From Planktothrix agardhii NIES-204 (GTDB lineage: Bacteria; Cyanobacteriota; Cyanobacteriia; Cyanobacteriales; Microcoleaceae): a stretch of 64,000 bases of DNA. Both the position numbers and the translations under genes were made by a program. The notes under the pieces were generated by a model. It was not told where the DNA came from. It worked only from the letters and a program-made list of their open reading frames with translations, and ran no database searches. Location: assembly GCA_003609755.1 (NCBI GenBank), contig AP017991.1, positions 3,459,001 through 3,523,000 of the forward strand, written 5' to 3'. Positions 8,069 to 17,571 of the stretch are shown in pieces (the stretch's first letter is position 1; every line of letters starts with the position of its first letter).

Positions 8069-10096
8069 CTAAACCCAAGCTCGAACTACAATAGCCGTAA
8101 TATTATCGTGACCATTATGTTGATTCGCCAGAGCAATTAAACTGTCTACTGCTGTGGATAAAGGGGTTTCGGGCTTGAGTAAGGGTTCAAGTTGGGTTTC
8201 GCAGAATATTTCTAAGAGGTTATTATCCGTTAAGCCGTCGGATGCTATAATTAGAACCGTATCTTCCTCAATTTCCAAAAACTGAACCTCTGGATGAACA
8301 AACTGCTCCTCCCTCGGCCCTAGGGCTTGGGTTAATTGATAGGCGTCGGGACGAGAGTAGGCCAGTTCTGGATCAATTCCTTTTTGAATTTCCCGTTGTC
8401 CGACTTCATGATCAACGGTAACTTGCTGTAACCCATGGGTGCGAGTTAAACGATATAACCGACTATCTCCAACATGAGCCACCGCCACTTGGTGACCAAC
8501 CACTAAGGCCATCACTAAGGTTGTACCCATGCGACCCACACCGGAACGGACTCCCTGTTGATTTTCAGTATAAATCGCTTCATTTGCCTGAAGAATTGCA
8601 TCCTGTAGGATTTCTGCCGTGGGGAGTCCATGGGGATATTGGTTTTGAAAATAGTCTTTCAGGGTGTCAACCGCCATTTGACTCGCCACTTCCCCTCCGG
8701 CGTGTCCTCCCATCCCATCACAGAGAATATATAAACCCCGGACGGAGCTTGTTTGTCCCTGGGGTGTTTCTTGAATCTTGATTTGGGTTTCCATCCCAAA
8801 ACAGTCCTCATTGTGATCCCGTTGACGTCCGATATCGGTACGTCCCACCGCTTCTAGGGATTTGAGTTTCTGAGCCGGAATTACCGTTGGAGCTTGATTT
8901 AAGCTCGATGGCGGGGTTTCTGTTCGATCTATCGGTTGGGGGGTTGAGGTTGAGGGAAAATTAATTTCATCTAAAACTACCATTAAATCTTTTTGCAATT
9001 GTTCAACGGTTTGAATTTTTCCTTCAATTAAATCGCGTAATTTTTCTTTTAAGGAACCTACATAAGTCCGTTGGGATTGTTCAAATAACTCCTGCCATAA
9101 TAATCCTAAATCCGATAAACTCAGGGCAGAATTGGGCGATTCAAAATACAATTGTTTTAAACATAACTGTTGAGAATCTTCAGAAAAAAACCTTAAATTC
9201 TGAATTTCTAATAAACTTTGACGACAGTTCCAAGGTTCCAACAATACCCAGAGTTTTACTAAGTCCTCTAACCAATAAACAATTTGTTTGGCTGTGTTTT
9301 TCTTGTTACTCCACAGGTCAGATAATAGGGGGAAATTAGTAAAGTCTTCTAAAATAATCACACTATAGAAAGGCTGTTCCCAGGCATCTTGTAAGCGAGG
9401 GAAATAGTTAGAATGCTCGGAAGCTAAGGAAAAATAGGGTTGTGCCGCCGTAATAATAAAGGTCTGTAATTGCTTATCTGATGGGGTAGAATCTTGTTTT
9501 TCTAGGGCTTTTAGGGGAGACACCTGCAAGGGCTGGGTATCTAAAACCTTCACCGTCAGGGTTTCTCCTGACTGTAGCGGAGGTAAGGGTTCGAGGAGTT
9601 GATAACGCTGTTGGGGGTCTAAATAGGCTCCAATAGGGAGTTCGAGCGATTCCATATCCTGCGATGACGGTTCACCGGAGGGACTCAGGGCATCCTGGGG
9701 GGCGATGGTGATGGCTTCGATATCTGCTTGGGAGAAAATTTCTTCTTCGGGTTCAATAGCCGCAGGTGTTGGGTCTGACTCTTGAGGGGTTTCAGGAGTA
9801 AGGGGTTCAGTCTCAATTCGATCTGAAATCGCTTCCTCGACGGTATTGGCCCCCTCTAAATGGTCATTATTTAAAGATTCTAATTGATCAGGTTGAGCAG
9901 CGACTAAGGACGAAGGGCTAACCACGGCTAGATAAACTGTTCCAGTTACTGTCCCGCAGTTGTGACATTCCAGGGTATTTAGGGGAACGGTAGCCGCACA
10001 TTCAGGACAATATTTCTGGGTAAGGGAAGTACCGCAGCTTTGGCAAAACTTATTTAGATTAGGGTTTTCAAATTGACACTGGGGACAAACGACCAT
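8069..10096 (-). CDS. PP2C-type serine/threonine phosphatase with zinc-ribbon N-terminus
   Basis: 675 residues from the ATG at 10096, preceded by AGGGA; an in-frame GTG at 10126 has no ribosome-binding site. Two zinc ribbons open the protein (CPQC...CQSC and CPEC...CHNC, residues 4-50). Then comes an acidic linker to about 160, a middle domain of roughly 250 residues resembling a degenerate kinase or lectin-like module, and a C-terminal PP2C domain with GRTDIGRQRDHNED, CDGMGGHAGGE, HVGDSRLY, ASDGLTDNN and HDNITAIVV, which carry the Mn-binding Asp residues. It removes phosphate from Ser/Thr, probably countering Hanks kinases such as the neighbour at 6563-7771. Confidence 0.92.
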   Translation of the reverse strand: MVVCPQCQFENPNLNKFCQSCGTSLTQKYCPECAATVPLNTLECHNCGTVTGTVYLAVVSPSSLVAAQPDQLESLNNDHLEGANTVEEAISDRIETEPLTPETPQESDPTPAAIEPEEEIFSQADIEAITIAPQDALSPSGEPSSQDMESLELPIGAYLDPQQRYQLLEPLPPLQSGETLTVKVLDTQPLQVSPLKALEKQDSTPSDKQLQTFIITAAQPYFSLASEHSNYFPRLQDAWEQPFYSVIILEDFTNFPLLSDLWSNKKNTAKQIVYWLEDLVKLWVLLEPWNCRQSLLEIQNLRFFSEDSQQLCLKQLYFESPNSALSLSDLGLLWQELFEQSQRTYVGSLKEKLRDLIEGKIQTVEQLQKDLMVVLDEINFPSTSTPQPIDRTETPPSSLNQAPTVIPAQKLKSLEAVGRTDIGRQRDHNEDCFGMETQIKIQETPQGQTSSVRGLYILCDGMGGHAGGEVASQMAVDTLKDYFQNQYPHGLPTAEILQDAILQANEAIYTENQQGVRSGVGRMGTTLVMALVVGHQVAVAHVGDSRLYRLTRTHGLQQVTVDHEVGQREIQKGIDPELAYSRPDAYQLTQALGPREEQFVHPEVQFLEIEEDTVLIIASDGLTDNNLLEIFCETQLEPLLKPETPLSTAVDSLIALANQHNGHDNITAIVVRAWV

Positions 10097-10232
10097 AGTT
10101 AGATTCCCTGCCTTTTTAGAAATCACACAGGGATATTTTAAGGGTACGATTTTTTATTATACAACAGGATTAGGAAAAATGGATCATTCCCGATTCATGA
10201 ATCTTAACTTCCATTATTTTAAATTTTTAAGT

Positions 10233-12605
10233 TCAGTTTTTGTTACCTTCCTTGATGATGGTTTGAATCGCGATTGATTCGAGGGTTGACAAGGGAATTT
10301 TACAGAAATATCGACGGCGAAACTGTTCTTCTTGGATGGTATCTAGGAAGTTTTGGATTAATTGATTCAGGGTTTCAGAAGCATAAAAACTGGATAATTT
10401 TTCCCAGCTAATATCTAACTTTTGATCCTGATATTCAATATCAAATCCTAATTGTTGCAAGATTTTAAAACCAATTTTTAAGGGAATTACTCCTAAGTTT
10501 AATTGATTTCGGAGTTGTTGAATAGTCACGGGTTGATGGGTGCGACTGAGATATTTGGCAATACCGATCAGTTGTTCCCAAATTTTTTCAGGCGGTAATA
10601 ATTCGGGTAGGGTATAAGCGATCACTAAAGGTCTTTTTTCAGTATGGGCGCGGCGAAACCAAGATTGTAAATCTTCCCAACAGGTGGGACAGTCATTGAG
10701 AATTAATAAGTGATCAGATAAAGGTTGATTAAAGTTTTGATTACGATAATCTAAAATAGGATGGTTAGCAAGATTAATAGAGGCTGGAGGATTCTGATCT
10801 TGAGCAAAACGTAATTCTAAGATTCTAATTTCATATTGTTCTTTAAAGGTATTAAAATCGAGTTCTACAATCACATCTAATATTCCTTCGGGTAGCTCAT
10901 CTTTATAATGTCCCCACCATACCCCAGGAAATCCAGTTGATATAGACTGATCCCATAGTTCAAAGGTGGTTTTAATATATTGAACTTTTTTCCCTCTTAA
11001 ATCCTTTTCTGAAGTATTCCAAGCATTAGTAAACCAACAATTTTTAATTAATATTTTAGGAACTGGGTTTCCCATACCACAGGGTTCTAATAGTTTTAAT
11101 TCCTGAAATAAATCAAACCCTAATTCGGCAACGGTACAAACTAAATCAACTTGAATATTTCGTTGTCCAATGTCCGACAAATCAGATTCTAATTTTTCTC
11201 GCATTTGGCGATTAATTGCATCTATAAATATCGGAATATTTTTTATTGGCAAACTCAACCCAGCGGCGAAGGGATGACCCCCAAAACGATGCAAAAGATG
11301 GGCTTGACTTTTGACTAATTCATATAAGTCAATTTGATTCACTGAACGAGCAGAACCCCTGGCTAATTTTACTTCTGAATTATCGCTAATTTCCTGCTGA
11401 TAATTGCTTAAATCTATGCTTCCTTCTGTACTTAATAAAATGGTCGGTCGTCCATACTCTTGAGCTATTTGACCCGCCACTAAACCCAAAACTCCTCCTT
11501 GCCATTGCGGATCAGATAACACAATAACTTGAGTTGTAGATAGGTCAATTTTTTTTAATTTTTTCATCACATCGTGACTAACTTCTTTTTGTAATCCTTT
11601 GCGCCGGGTATTAGCTAATTCGGTTTCTATCGCTAATTCTTGACAGCGTTTTTTATCCTTGCTGGTTAGAAGTTCAACACAGAATTTAGCATCCCCATAA
11701 ATGCGACTCACGGCATTAATTCGAGGGCCAAGACCAAAGGAAATATCGGTAGGACGATCGCCTGTTCGTTTGCATAAATCTAACAGTTTGGCAACCCCTG
11801 GACGGGTAGGATTTTTTAATTGTTGTTGTAATTTTTTTATTCCTAATTGAGCTAAATAGCGACAATCTCCTTTAAGTTGAACTAAATCAGCAATTAAACC
11901 AATGGCGACTAAATCCAATAAATCTTCTAAGGGACGTTGGGGAATATCGGGCAAAGTTTCATATAATGCTTCAATTAATTTATAAGCAACCGCCACCCCC
12001 GATAGATGATATAAAGGATGATCTAAAGATAAATAACGGGGATTAATAATAGCAACTACTGGAGGTCTTTCTTCAAGTAAAGTATGATGATCGGTAACAA
12101 TAATATCAATGCCTAATTGATTCGCATATTCAATTTCTTTTAAGTTGGTACTTCCGGTATCGCAAGTAACTATTAACTGACATCCCTGTTGATATAATTG
12201 ATCAATTCCAGCACAATTTAATCCATGAGATTCGGTTAAACGATTGGGTATATAATAGGATAACTGCTGATTTTCTTGGTTAAAAAACTGTCCTAATCCA
12301 TCCCATAATACGGAAGTTGCGGTAATTCCATCGGCATCAAAGTCCCCCCAAATTGTGATAATTTCTTGTTGATTTCGGGCTAAAATTAATCGCTCAATTG
12401 CCCTTTCCATCTCTATTCCAAATTCAAATGGACTAGATGGTTGATAACAATTATAGTTTAAAAACCCTAGCAATTGTTGAGGGGTTTGTATACCTCTATG
12501 TAATAATAATTGAGCCACATATTTCCCTGAAATTTGAGGAGCGTACTCTTGAATAATTGGGATAATCCAATCAGGAGTATCTAAATTTGGTTGAATTTGC
12601 CACAT
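10233..12605 (-). CDS. recJ: Single-stranded-DNA-specific exonuclease RecJ
   Basis: 5'-3' ssDNA exonuclease of the DHH family, acting in recombination repair and mismatch repair. DHH-domain motifs: GDFDADGIT near residues 87-95 (metal-binding Asp pair), TCDTG near 147, and VTDHH near 170. The DHHA1 part carries GGHPFAAGLS near 441. At 790 residues it is longer than the E. coli enzyme; the extra C-terminal 200 residues match the extended form common in cyanobacteria (family knowledge). It is 16 bases downstream of a RecB-like nuclease gene on the same strand, so the two are likely cotranscribed and both act on DNA ends. Confidence 0.93.
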   Translation of the reverse strand: MWQIQPNLDTPDWIIPIIQEYAPQISGKYVAQLLLHRGIQTPQQLLGFLNYNCYQPSSPFEFGIEMERAIERLILARNQQEIITIWGDFDADGITATSVLWDGLGQFFNQENQQLSYYIPNRLTESHGLNCAGIDQLYQQGCQLIVTCDTGSTNLKEIEYANQLGIDIIVTDHHTLLEERPPVVAIINPRYLSLDHPLYHLSGVAVAYKLIEALYETLPDIPQRPLEDLLDLVAIGLIADLVQLKGDCRYLAQLGIKKLQQQLKNPTRPGVAKLLDLCKRTGDRPTDISFGLGPRINAVSRIYGDAKFCVELLTSKDKKRCQELAIETELANTRRKGLQKEVSHDVMKKLKKIDLSTTQVIVLSDPQWQGGVLGLVAGQIAQEYGRPTILLSTEGSIDLSNYQQEISDNSEVKLARGSARSVNQIDLYELVKSQAHLLHRFGGHPFAAGLSLPIKNIPIFIDAINRQMREKLESDLSDIGQRNIQVDLVCTVAELGFDLFQELKLLEPCGMGNPVPKILIKNCWFTNAWNTSEKDLRGKKVQYIKTTFELWDQSISTGFPGVWWGHYKDELPEGILDVIVELDFNTFKEQYEIRILELRFAQDQNPPASINLANHPILDYRNQNFNQPLSDHLLILNDCPTCWEDLQSWFRRAHTEKRPLVIAYTLPELLPPEKIWEQLIGIAKYLSRTHQPVTIQQLRNQLNLGVIPLKIGFKILQQLGFDIEYQDQKLDISWEKLSSFYASETLNQLIQNFLDTIQEEQFRRRYFCKIPLSTLESIAIQTIIKEGNKN

Positions 12606-12621
12606 AGGAATGATGATTTCT

Positions 12622-13431
12622 TTAAATTATAACTTCTTGGACTTGATCAATATTATATAGATTCAGAGAATTTAAAGGTTGATCCAGGGATAATTCTTCG
12701 GAAACCCGTTGACAACGGATAGCAAATTGACAGGATTTACAATGTCCTTGACTTTGATCAACTTGGGGGAAAGATTCACCCTGTTGATAACGGTCTAAAT
12801 AGTTATGAAATTGATCAATTAGTTGGTTTAAATCCTGTTGATTTTTCTGATGTTGTTGTTGAGTATAGGGAAAGTTTAAAAATTCAGGTGGTTGTTTTTG
12901 AGGAGACTTAACAAACCAATAGGTCATTGAAACTTGTTCGGGTAAATATTGACTGGTTTCGACTAAAAGATAGGGATATAAACGAGTTTGCCAATTATTT
13001 TCTAAAAGTTGGCGATTTTGAGGACGAGGATAGGTTTTCCAGTCAAAGATTTGTGCTTGTTTTTCTTCGGCTTTAATTAAATCATAAATAACTACTAATA
13101 AATCATTCCTAAAATTCAAACTACGGTAATGTTCTGCTTCTCTAAAAAAGAAGGTTGCGGGATCGGAATTTAACCTAAAAATATCCGATGCTACACTTAA
13201 AAATTCATCATAACAGCGTTTTAATTCCTGATCTTGGATCAGTAACAAATCCACAGGTAATCCTAACTCATGTTGCTGCATTAACAAGTGAAACTGATTT
13301 CCCCAGGCGATGCGTTCTTCCTGTTCTGGGGAAGTGGGTGAAACTAATTGATCTAAATAGGTATATTGAAATTTTCGAGGACACAGAGACAACAAATTTA
13401 AGTGTTGTTGAGATAGTCTAAATTGAGTCAT
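12622..13431 (-). CDS. PD-(D/E)XK nuclease family protein, RecB/Cas4-like with Fe-S cysteines
   Basis: 269 residues from the ATG at 13431; a TTG at 13452 in the same frame is an alternative start. An N-terminal Cys (LSLCPRKFQYTYL) and a C-terminal CxxCx5C group (GHCKSCQFAIRC) match the four-cysteine Fe-S box of the RecB/AddB/Cas4 group. The nuclease core carries ILDWKT-like IFDWKTYPRP with Asp and Lys of the PD-(D/E)XK motif near residue 137. It probably processes DNA ends. The 16-base gap to recJ suggests one operon and a shared repair role. Nothing CRISPR-like is nearby, so Cas4 itself is unlikely. Confidence 0.82.
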   Translation of the reverse strand: MTQFRLSQQHLNLLSLCPRKFQYTYLDQLVSPTSPEQEERIAWGNQFHLLMQQHELGLPVDLLLIQDQELKRCYDEFLSVASDIFRLNSDPATFFFREAEHYRSLNFRNDLLVVIYDLIKAEEKQAQIFDWKTYPRPQNRQLLENNWQTRLYPYLLVETSQYLPEQVSMTYWFVKSPQKQPPEFLNFPYTQQQHQKNQQDLNQLIDQFHNYLDRYQQGESFPQVDQSQGHCKSCQFAIRCQRVSEELSLDQPLNSLNLYNIDQVQEVII

Positions 13432-13532
13432 AGCGATTGGATTAACAAACAATTATGATCTGAATTATAGCAACCGTCAAGGCATTAAAATATTTTTAGT
13501 TATTGTTCTTAATAAGTATCAAAAAAAATGAT

Positions 13533-13955
13533 TTATTTTAAAGAACAGCTATCAAAACTGCATCGTGTTAAGCGTTTTCTCCGGGAAGCCACAAAGCTAT
13601 AAATTTTCGGCCCTAAGAGGGAAGCACCCGGAAAATAAAGGATGAATAATAACGGCCAGAGAAGGGGTAGATAGTGAATCATTTCGCGCAATGCAAAGAA
13701 ACCTGTTTTCACAGAACCATTAGGAAAAATGAGATGAATTTCAGCTAAACAGGCTTCTAAAGAAAGCTGAGGATAGGTCTTTTGAAGGGTCGTCCATTGT
13801 TCTTCAACGGGAATATAATTGAATTGTTGAAACCAGTCACAATAACATAAAAGGGTCATGGAACGAATACACAGAGGACAGAAACCATCATAAAGAATTT
13901 CCGGTTTTGGTTGACCCGAAAAATTGAGTTGATAACAGGAAAACATTTTAACCAT
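13533..13955 (-). CDS. DCC family thiol-disulfide oxidoreductase-like protein
   Basis: 140 residues. The YDGFCPLC motif near residues 22-29 is the signature of the DCC (DUF393) family, small thioredoxin-like proteins with a CxxC active site; their substrates are unknown. A hydrophobic segment near residues 95-112 (YLPLLWPLLFILYFPGASLL) may associate with the membrane. It starts 5 bases after the glycosyltransferase stop, so it is the third gene of the mraY operon. The true start may be the second Met, three codons in. Confidence 0.85.
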   Translation of the reverse strand: MVKMFSCYQLNFSGQPKPEILYDGFCPLCIRSMTLLCYCDWFQQFNYIPVEEQWTTLQKTYPQLSLEACLAEIHLIFPNGSVKTGFFALREMIHYLPLLWPLLFILYFPGASLLGPKIYSFVASRRKRLTRCSFDSCSLK

Positions 13956-13960
13956 CCTAT

Positions 13961-14887
13961 TTAAAGTTGTTCAATTACTTTGGCTTGGTCTGATAATTTA
14001 GCCTGTTGTTGTCCTTGGAAACGAGCATTTCCATTAAATAAGGAGATGGGGGTACTAATTAAATCCACGATTTCGGCTTTTCCGGTTAAGAGTTTGACCG
14101 TACCCAGGGGTAATTCTTTTAAGAACCAACGTCCTAACCGATATAAATATTCTGAAGTTGTTAACTCTTTCATTAAATTAATCCCATGGAGTTCATGCAA
14201 ATACCGATTTGATTCTCCATAGCGTCGCCACTGACTTTTTAATGCTTTTAAAGTTGACCGATGACGGTGTTTAACTATTGCTTGGGATGCTAATTCTAAT
14301 TGATAATTGGTTTGTTGTTGAATCCGCCAACACATATCCGCATCTCCCCCAGTAGTTAGGTAGGGACGGAACAAACCTACCTGTGCAAAAATAACGCGAC
14401 GTATGGCTAAATTAGCGGTTTGACCGTAGGGTAAAAAACTATTATTTAAGGTGTGTTTTTGGGATAAAGTTTCTTGTTTATCGGCATATTTTTCTAATAA
14501 ATTGTGACTGGGTAGGGCAATAATTTCACCTGCTACTAGACCAATATTGGGGTTAGAAAAGGGCTGAATTAATTGCTCTAACCATTGGGGTTCCGGTCGG
14601 CAATCCATATCGGTAAAGGCGATAATATCACTGGTTGCGACTTTAATTCCAGCATTGCGAGCGGCATAGGAACTTTGGATATTATTTTCTGATAATGAAC
14701 AAATATTAATTGAAGAAGATGCGGCTAATTCCTGAACAATAGAAACAGAATTATCCTGACTATTGTTATCAACTAATAAATATTCTACTTGATCTGCCGG
14801 ATAGGTTTGCGATCGCAAACATTCAATTAAATCCGGCAAATCCGTCTCGCCATTATAAACCGGAATGACAACAGAAAGGTTAATCAT
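13961..14887 (-). CDS. Family 2 glycosyltransferase
   Basis: 308-residue inverting GT-A glycosyltransferase. The N-terminus SVVIPVYNGETDLPDLIECL and the NNSQDNS nucleotide-sugar loop are typical. The metal-binding DxD-like motif is TDMDCRPEP near residue 93-101, and a GGDADMCWR acceptor/base motif lies near 180. The sugar and acceptor cannot be told from sequence. It lies 15 bases after mraY and just before the DCC gene. The position beside mraY suggests a cell-envelope sugar, but this is inference. No membrane anchor is obvious apart from a weak hydrophobic stretch near the C-terminus. Confidence 0.9.
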   Translation of the reverse strand: MINLSVVIPVYNGETDLPDLIECLRSQTYPADQVEYLLVDNNSQDNSVSIVQELAASSSINICSLSENNIQSSYAARNAGIKVATSDIIAFTDMDCRPEPQWLEQLIQPFSNPNIGLVAGEIIALPSHNLLEKYADKQETLSQKHTLNNSFLPYGQTANLAIRRVIFAQVGLFRPYLTTGGDADMCWRIQQQTNYQLELASQAIVKHRHRSTLKALKSQWRRYGESNRYLHELHGINLMKELTTSEYLYRLGRWFLKELPLGTVKLLTGKAEIVDLISTPISLFNGNARFQGQQQAKLSDQAKVIEQL

Positions 14888-14902
14888 GATTCGGCTAAAA
14901 AC

Positions 14903-16009
14903 CTAGAAAGGATTGTATCCTAGAAGCAGGGTAATTAACACTAAGATAGCATTAATTAAATAGAAACTCCCGACCACTTGGGTTTCCTGCCATCCTGATA
15001 ATTCTAAATGGTGATGTAGAGGAGCCATTTTGAACAGACGTTTACCCACACCTTCGGTATTTTTTGTAGCTTTATAATAGCTAACTTGAGCAATTACAGA
15101 GAGGGTTTCCACGAAGAAAATTCCGCTAATTATTAATAACACCCATAAACTGTTAGTTAATAGGGCAACCGTGGCTAAACTTCCCCCCAATGCTAAGGCT
15201 CCCGTATCCCCCATAAACACTTTTGCGGGGTTACGGTTGTGGGTAACAAATCCTAAACAACTGCCACTCATGCAGGCACAAAAAGTGGTTAATTCCGGTG
15301 CGCTGGGGGCGACATAGGCCCCTAAACCTAAAAATGCGATCGCACCTAAACCGCCCATTAATCCATCCACACCATCGGTTAAATTAGTGGCATTACTTTC
15401 AGCAACTTGGGCAAAAATTGCCAGGGGCAAGAATAACAATCCCAGGGGAATTGCTAATCCTAAAGGTAAAGCAACGGTGGTTAAAGTGGAAGATTGAGTT
15501 AATGTTAACCACACACAAAATAGCGTCGCAAAACCTACCTGCAACGCCAATTTCATTCGAGGAGAAATCCCTTTATTTGATTTACGTCTTAAAATCTGCC
15601 AATCATCTAACCAACCAATAAATCCATAGGCTAAGGTTAGGGTAGAAACGGCGATCACATTGGGATTAAATTGAGTTAAAATTAAAGCGATCGCAACTCC
15701 CACAGGAACAAAAAATATCCCTCCCATGGTGGGAGTTCCGGCTTTTTGTAAATGGGCTTGGGGGCCATCTTCTCGGATGAATTGTCCGGCTTTAATCTTG
15801 ACTAAAAGTGGAATTGCCCAATATCCTAAGATAGAAACGGCGATCGCACAAATCAAAACGGGTAAAAATAACGAGCCTTGAACTTGAAATAAATTATCGT
15901 TCACCCGGTCTAAACTAAGAGCGAATACACTCAACCCTAAACTCAGTAGAAACAATAGGGTTTGTCCAGACCAGTTGGATGATTTAACCGAATAAAGTTT
16001 GCTATCCAC
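14903..16009 (-). CDS. mraY: Phospho-N-acetylmuramoyl-pentapeptide transferase
   Basis: Integral membrane enzyme that moves phospho-MurNAc-pentapeptide from UDP to undecaprenyl phosphate, giving lipid I in peptidoglycan synthesis. 368 residues with about ten hydrophobic segments. Signature sites: GTPTMGG near residue 91, NLTDGVDGLMGG near 210 and FMGDTGALALGG near 265, which carry the Mg-binding Asp residues, and the His-rich PLHHHLE loop near 330. It is first of an apparent three-gene operon. Another peptidoglycan gene, murF, is in the window but is 16 kb away. Confidence 0.96.
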   Translation of the reverse strand: MDSKLYSVKSSNWSGQTLLFLLSLGLSVFALSLDRVNDNLFQVQGSLFLPVLICAIAVSILGYWAIPLLVKIKAGQFIREDGPQAHLQKAGTPTMGGIFFVPVGVAIALILTQFNPNVIAVSTLTLAYGFIGWLDDWQILRRKSNKGISPRMKLALQVGFATLFCVWLTLTQSSTLTTVALPLGLAIPLGLLFLPLAIFAQVAESNATNLTDGVDGLMGGLGAIAFLGLGAYVAPSAPELTTFCACMSGSCLGFVTHNRNPAKVFMGDTGALALGGSLATVALLTNSLWVLLIISGIFFVETLSVIAQVSYYKATKNTEGVGKRLFKMAPLHHHLELSGWQETQVVGSFYLINAILVLITLLLGYNPF

Positions 16010-16077
16010 AAAAATTTTTAATCCTCAACACCACAAAATCACCATCCCAGAAATCGCTAGTTTCCTAGCGTCTATTT

Positions 16078-16326
16078 CTAGCTTTCTGATATATCATCAT
16101 CATCATCATCATCATCGTCGTCATAGGCAGAGTCATCAACGGAAATCAGATCGGAGATTTCTTCTTCCTCCTCCAAATAGTCAACGGTTGTGGTACTACT
16201 GACGGTATCTCGTTCGATTAGACGTCCGGTGGACTCTAACCAAGCTATCAGTGAAATTTCTTGTTTGGAAGGAATCACATCAGCCGGTTCATGGGCTGGG
16301 ATTTCTCGTAAGGATGGATTAAGCAT
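16078..16326 (-). CDS. Small acidic cyanobacterial protein, DUF3134-like
   Basis: 82 residues. The N-terminal half (MLNPSLREIPAHEPADVIP, then LIAWLESTGRLIERD) matches my memory of the cyanobacteria-restricted DUF3134 family. The C-terminal half is extremely acidic: EEEEE near 52-56 and then ten consecutive Asp residues near 69-78, coded by a GAT/GAC trinucleotide run at 16093-16122. The function is unknown. It ends 68 bases before mraY begins, on the same strand, and may be transcribed with it. The length of the Asp run could vary between strains through repeat slippage. Confidence 0.75.
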   Translation of the reverse strand: MLNPSLREIPAHEPADVIPSKQEISLIAWLESTGRLIERDTVSSTTTVDYLEEEEEISDLISVDDSAYDDDDDDDDDDISES

Positions 16327-16478
16327 TTTTAGTTTCCGGTGTCAAATAGAATTGAGTTAGACTTAATCTAATTTTACACAATCATTGGTTATGGACAGTA
16401 TCATATTTTTTAAATCTATTTTGAGTCTTATAGATTTAAAAAAGCTAACTAATAATCATTTAAGCATAAGATAAAACT

Positions 16479-17072
16479 ATGATTGACTCCAAAAAAGCCC
16501 TTTTATTAGAAATGATTGCGGGGAAAAATCGCGGTCTACTCGCCACCCCAGGGGATAAAGCCGCTATTTTATCCGCCTTGACTCAATTGGAAGAATTTAA
16601 TCCCAACCCCCGCCCCCTAGAAGTTCCTCAACTGTTAGAGGGAAATTGGCGGCTACTATATACCAGTAGCGATGAATTATTAGGAATTGGTCGTTTTCCC
16701 TTACTTGAATTAGGACAAATTTATCAATGTATTCGGGTTGCGGATCGGAAAGTTTATAATATTGCAGAAGTTCAAAGTTTACCGCTATTAGAAGGATTAG
16801 TTAGTGTAGCCGCAGAATTTGAACCCGTTTCAGAAAAACGAGTTAATGTTAAATTTAATCGCTTTATTATTGGTTCTCAAAGGTTTATTGGGTATCAATC
16901 TCCTAATAGTTTAATTTCGGATATTGAAAAGGGGAAAAAATTCATTGCGATTGATTTTAGTTTACAAGCGCGGGATCAAAAAGGCTGGTTAGATATTACC
17001 TATTTAGATGAAGATTTAAGAATCGGACGGGGAAATGTAGGGAGTGTGTTTGTATTAACAAAAGTCATTTAA
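16479..17072 (+). CDS. PAP/fibrillin family protein
   Basis: 197 residues, matching the plastid-lipid-associated protein (fibrillin) family found in thylakoids and plastoglobules. Family features: an N-terminal AGKNRGLLATPGDKAAILSAL helix, the LEGNWRLLYTSSDELL block near residues 54-69, a central lipocalin-like beta region and the closing LRIGRGNVGSVFVLTK motif near 180-195. Family members bind lipophilic molecules and protect photosynthetic membranes under stress (family knowledge). There is no signal peptide. It is divergent from the DUF3134-like gene. Confidence 0.9.
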   Translation: MIDSKKALLLEMIAGKNRGLLATPGDKAAILSALTQLEEFNPNPRPLEVPQLLEGNWRLLYTSSDELLGIGRFPLLELGQIYQCIRVADRKVYNIAEVQSLPLLEGLVSVAAEFEPVSEKRVNVKFNRFIIGSQRFIGYQSPNSLISDIEKGKKFIAIDFSLQARDQKGWLDITYLDEDLRIGRGNVGSVFVLTKVI

Positions 17073-17090
17073 TTTTTTTATATCCAACTC

Positions 17091-17193
17091 GTAGGGTGCG
17101 GCCATCGCAGCGCACGCACCAAAACCTTAATCAAAATCCAGGCAAAAATTTTAATAATTGTAGGGTGCGTAAGCCCCGTGCACGCACCAAAAA
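17091..17193. repeat. Two short GGTGCG...CGCACC repeat units
   Basis: Between the fibrillin gene and the convergent gene there are two related units, about 17091-17121 and 17161-17191, each starting TAGGGTGCG and ending CGCACGCACC followed by AAAA. Each can fold on itself through GGTGCG pairing with CGCACC. The core is shared in form with the 103-base repeats at 46898 and 47924. They are probably small dispersed intergenic repeats and may act as terminators for the convergent genes. Confidence 0.55.
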
Positions 17194-17571
17194 CTAAAGA
17201 TGGCAGATCCATCGACAGATAGAAGCGATTTGCTGATCATTTGTTAGATTAGCTGCATTCTCTAAACGTTCTGTTTCCAATTGATGCCAAATTTCTATTT
17301 TATCTTGAATTTCTAAATATTTTATGGCTTTCTCAGATAATCCTGCGGCTGTTAGTAAAGCAGGTTGTATATCTGTAATATTTACAAGATCAGCAGGCAT
17401 TTTAGCTTGGGATGCAAATAACTTTAGGGTTCTTGCTTGTTCAATAAATGGGGTTGCTCTCCGGTTTTTTTCTAATGCTAAAATAACAAAACCTGATCGA
17501 GTCGCTTGATAATCCGTAATCAGATCATCACTACTTGTTAAATGTTGAAGATAGGGGTTATTCGGTGTCAT
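17194..17571 (-). CDS. Hypothetical protein coupled to the DNA methyltransferase gene
   Basis: 125 residues from the ATG at 17571, whose ATGA overlaps the TGA stop of the methyltransferase gene. Translational coupling and gene order suggest the partner of a restriction-modification system, possibly the endonuclease or its N-terminal part, but no catalytic motif is obvious. Visible: a charged [10 protein letters not shown] segment, a helical [14 protein letters not shown] region and a C-terminal [11 protein letters not shown]. It is short for a restriction enzyme and may itself be truncated. Function is inferred from position only. Confidence 0.55.
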   Translation of the reverse strand: MTPNNPYLQHLTSSDDLITDYQATRSGFVILALEKNRRATPFIEQARTLKLFASQAKMPADLVNITDIQPALLTAAGLSEKAIKYLEIQDKIEIWHQLETERLENAANLTNDQQIASICRWICHL

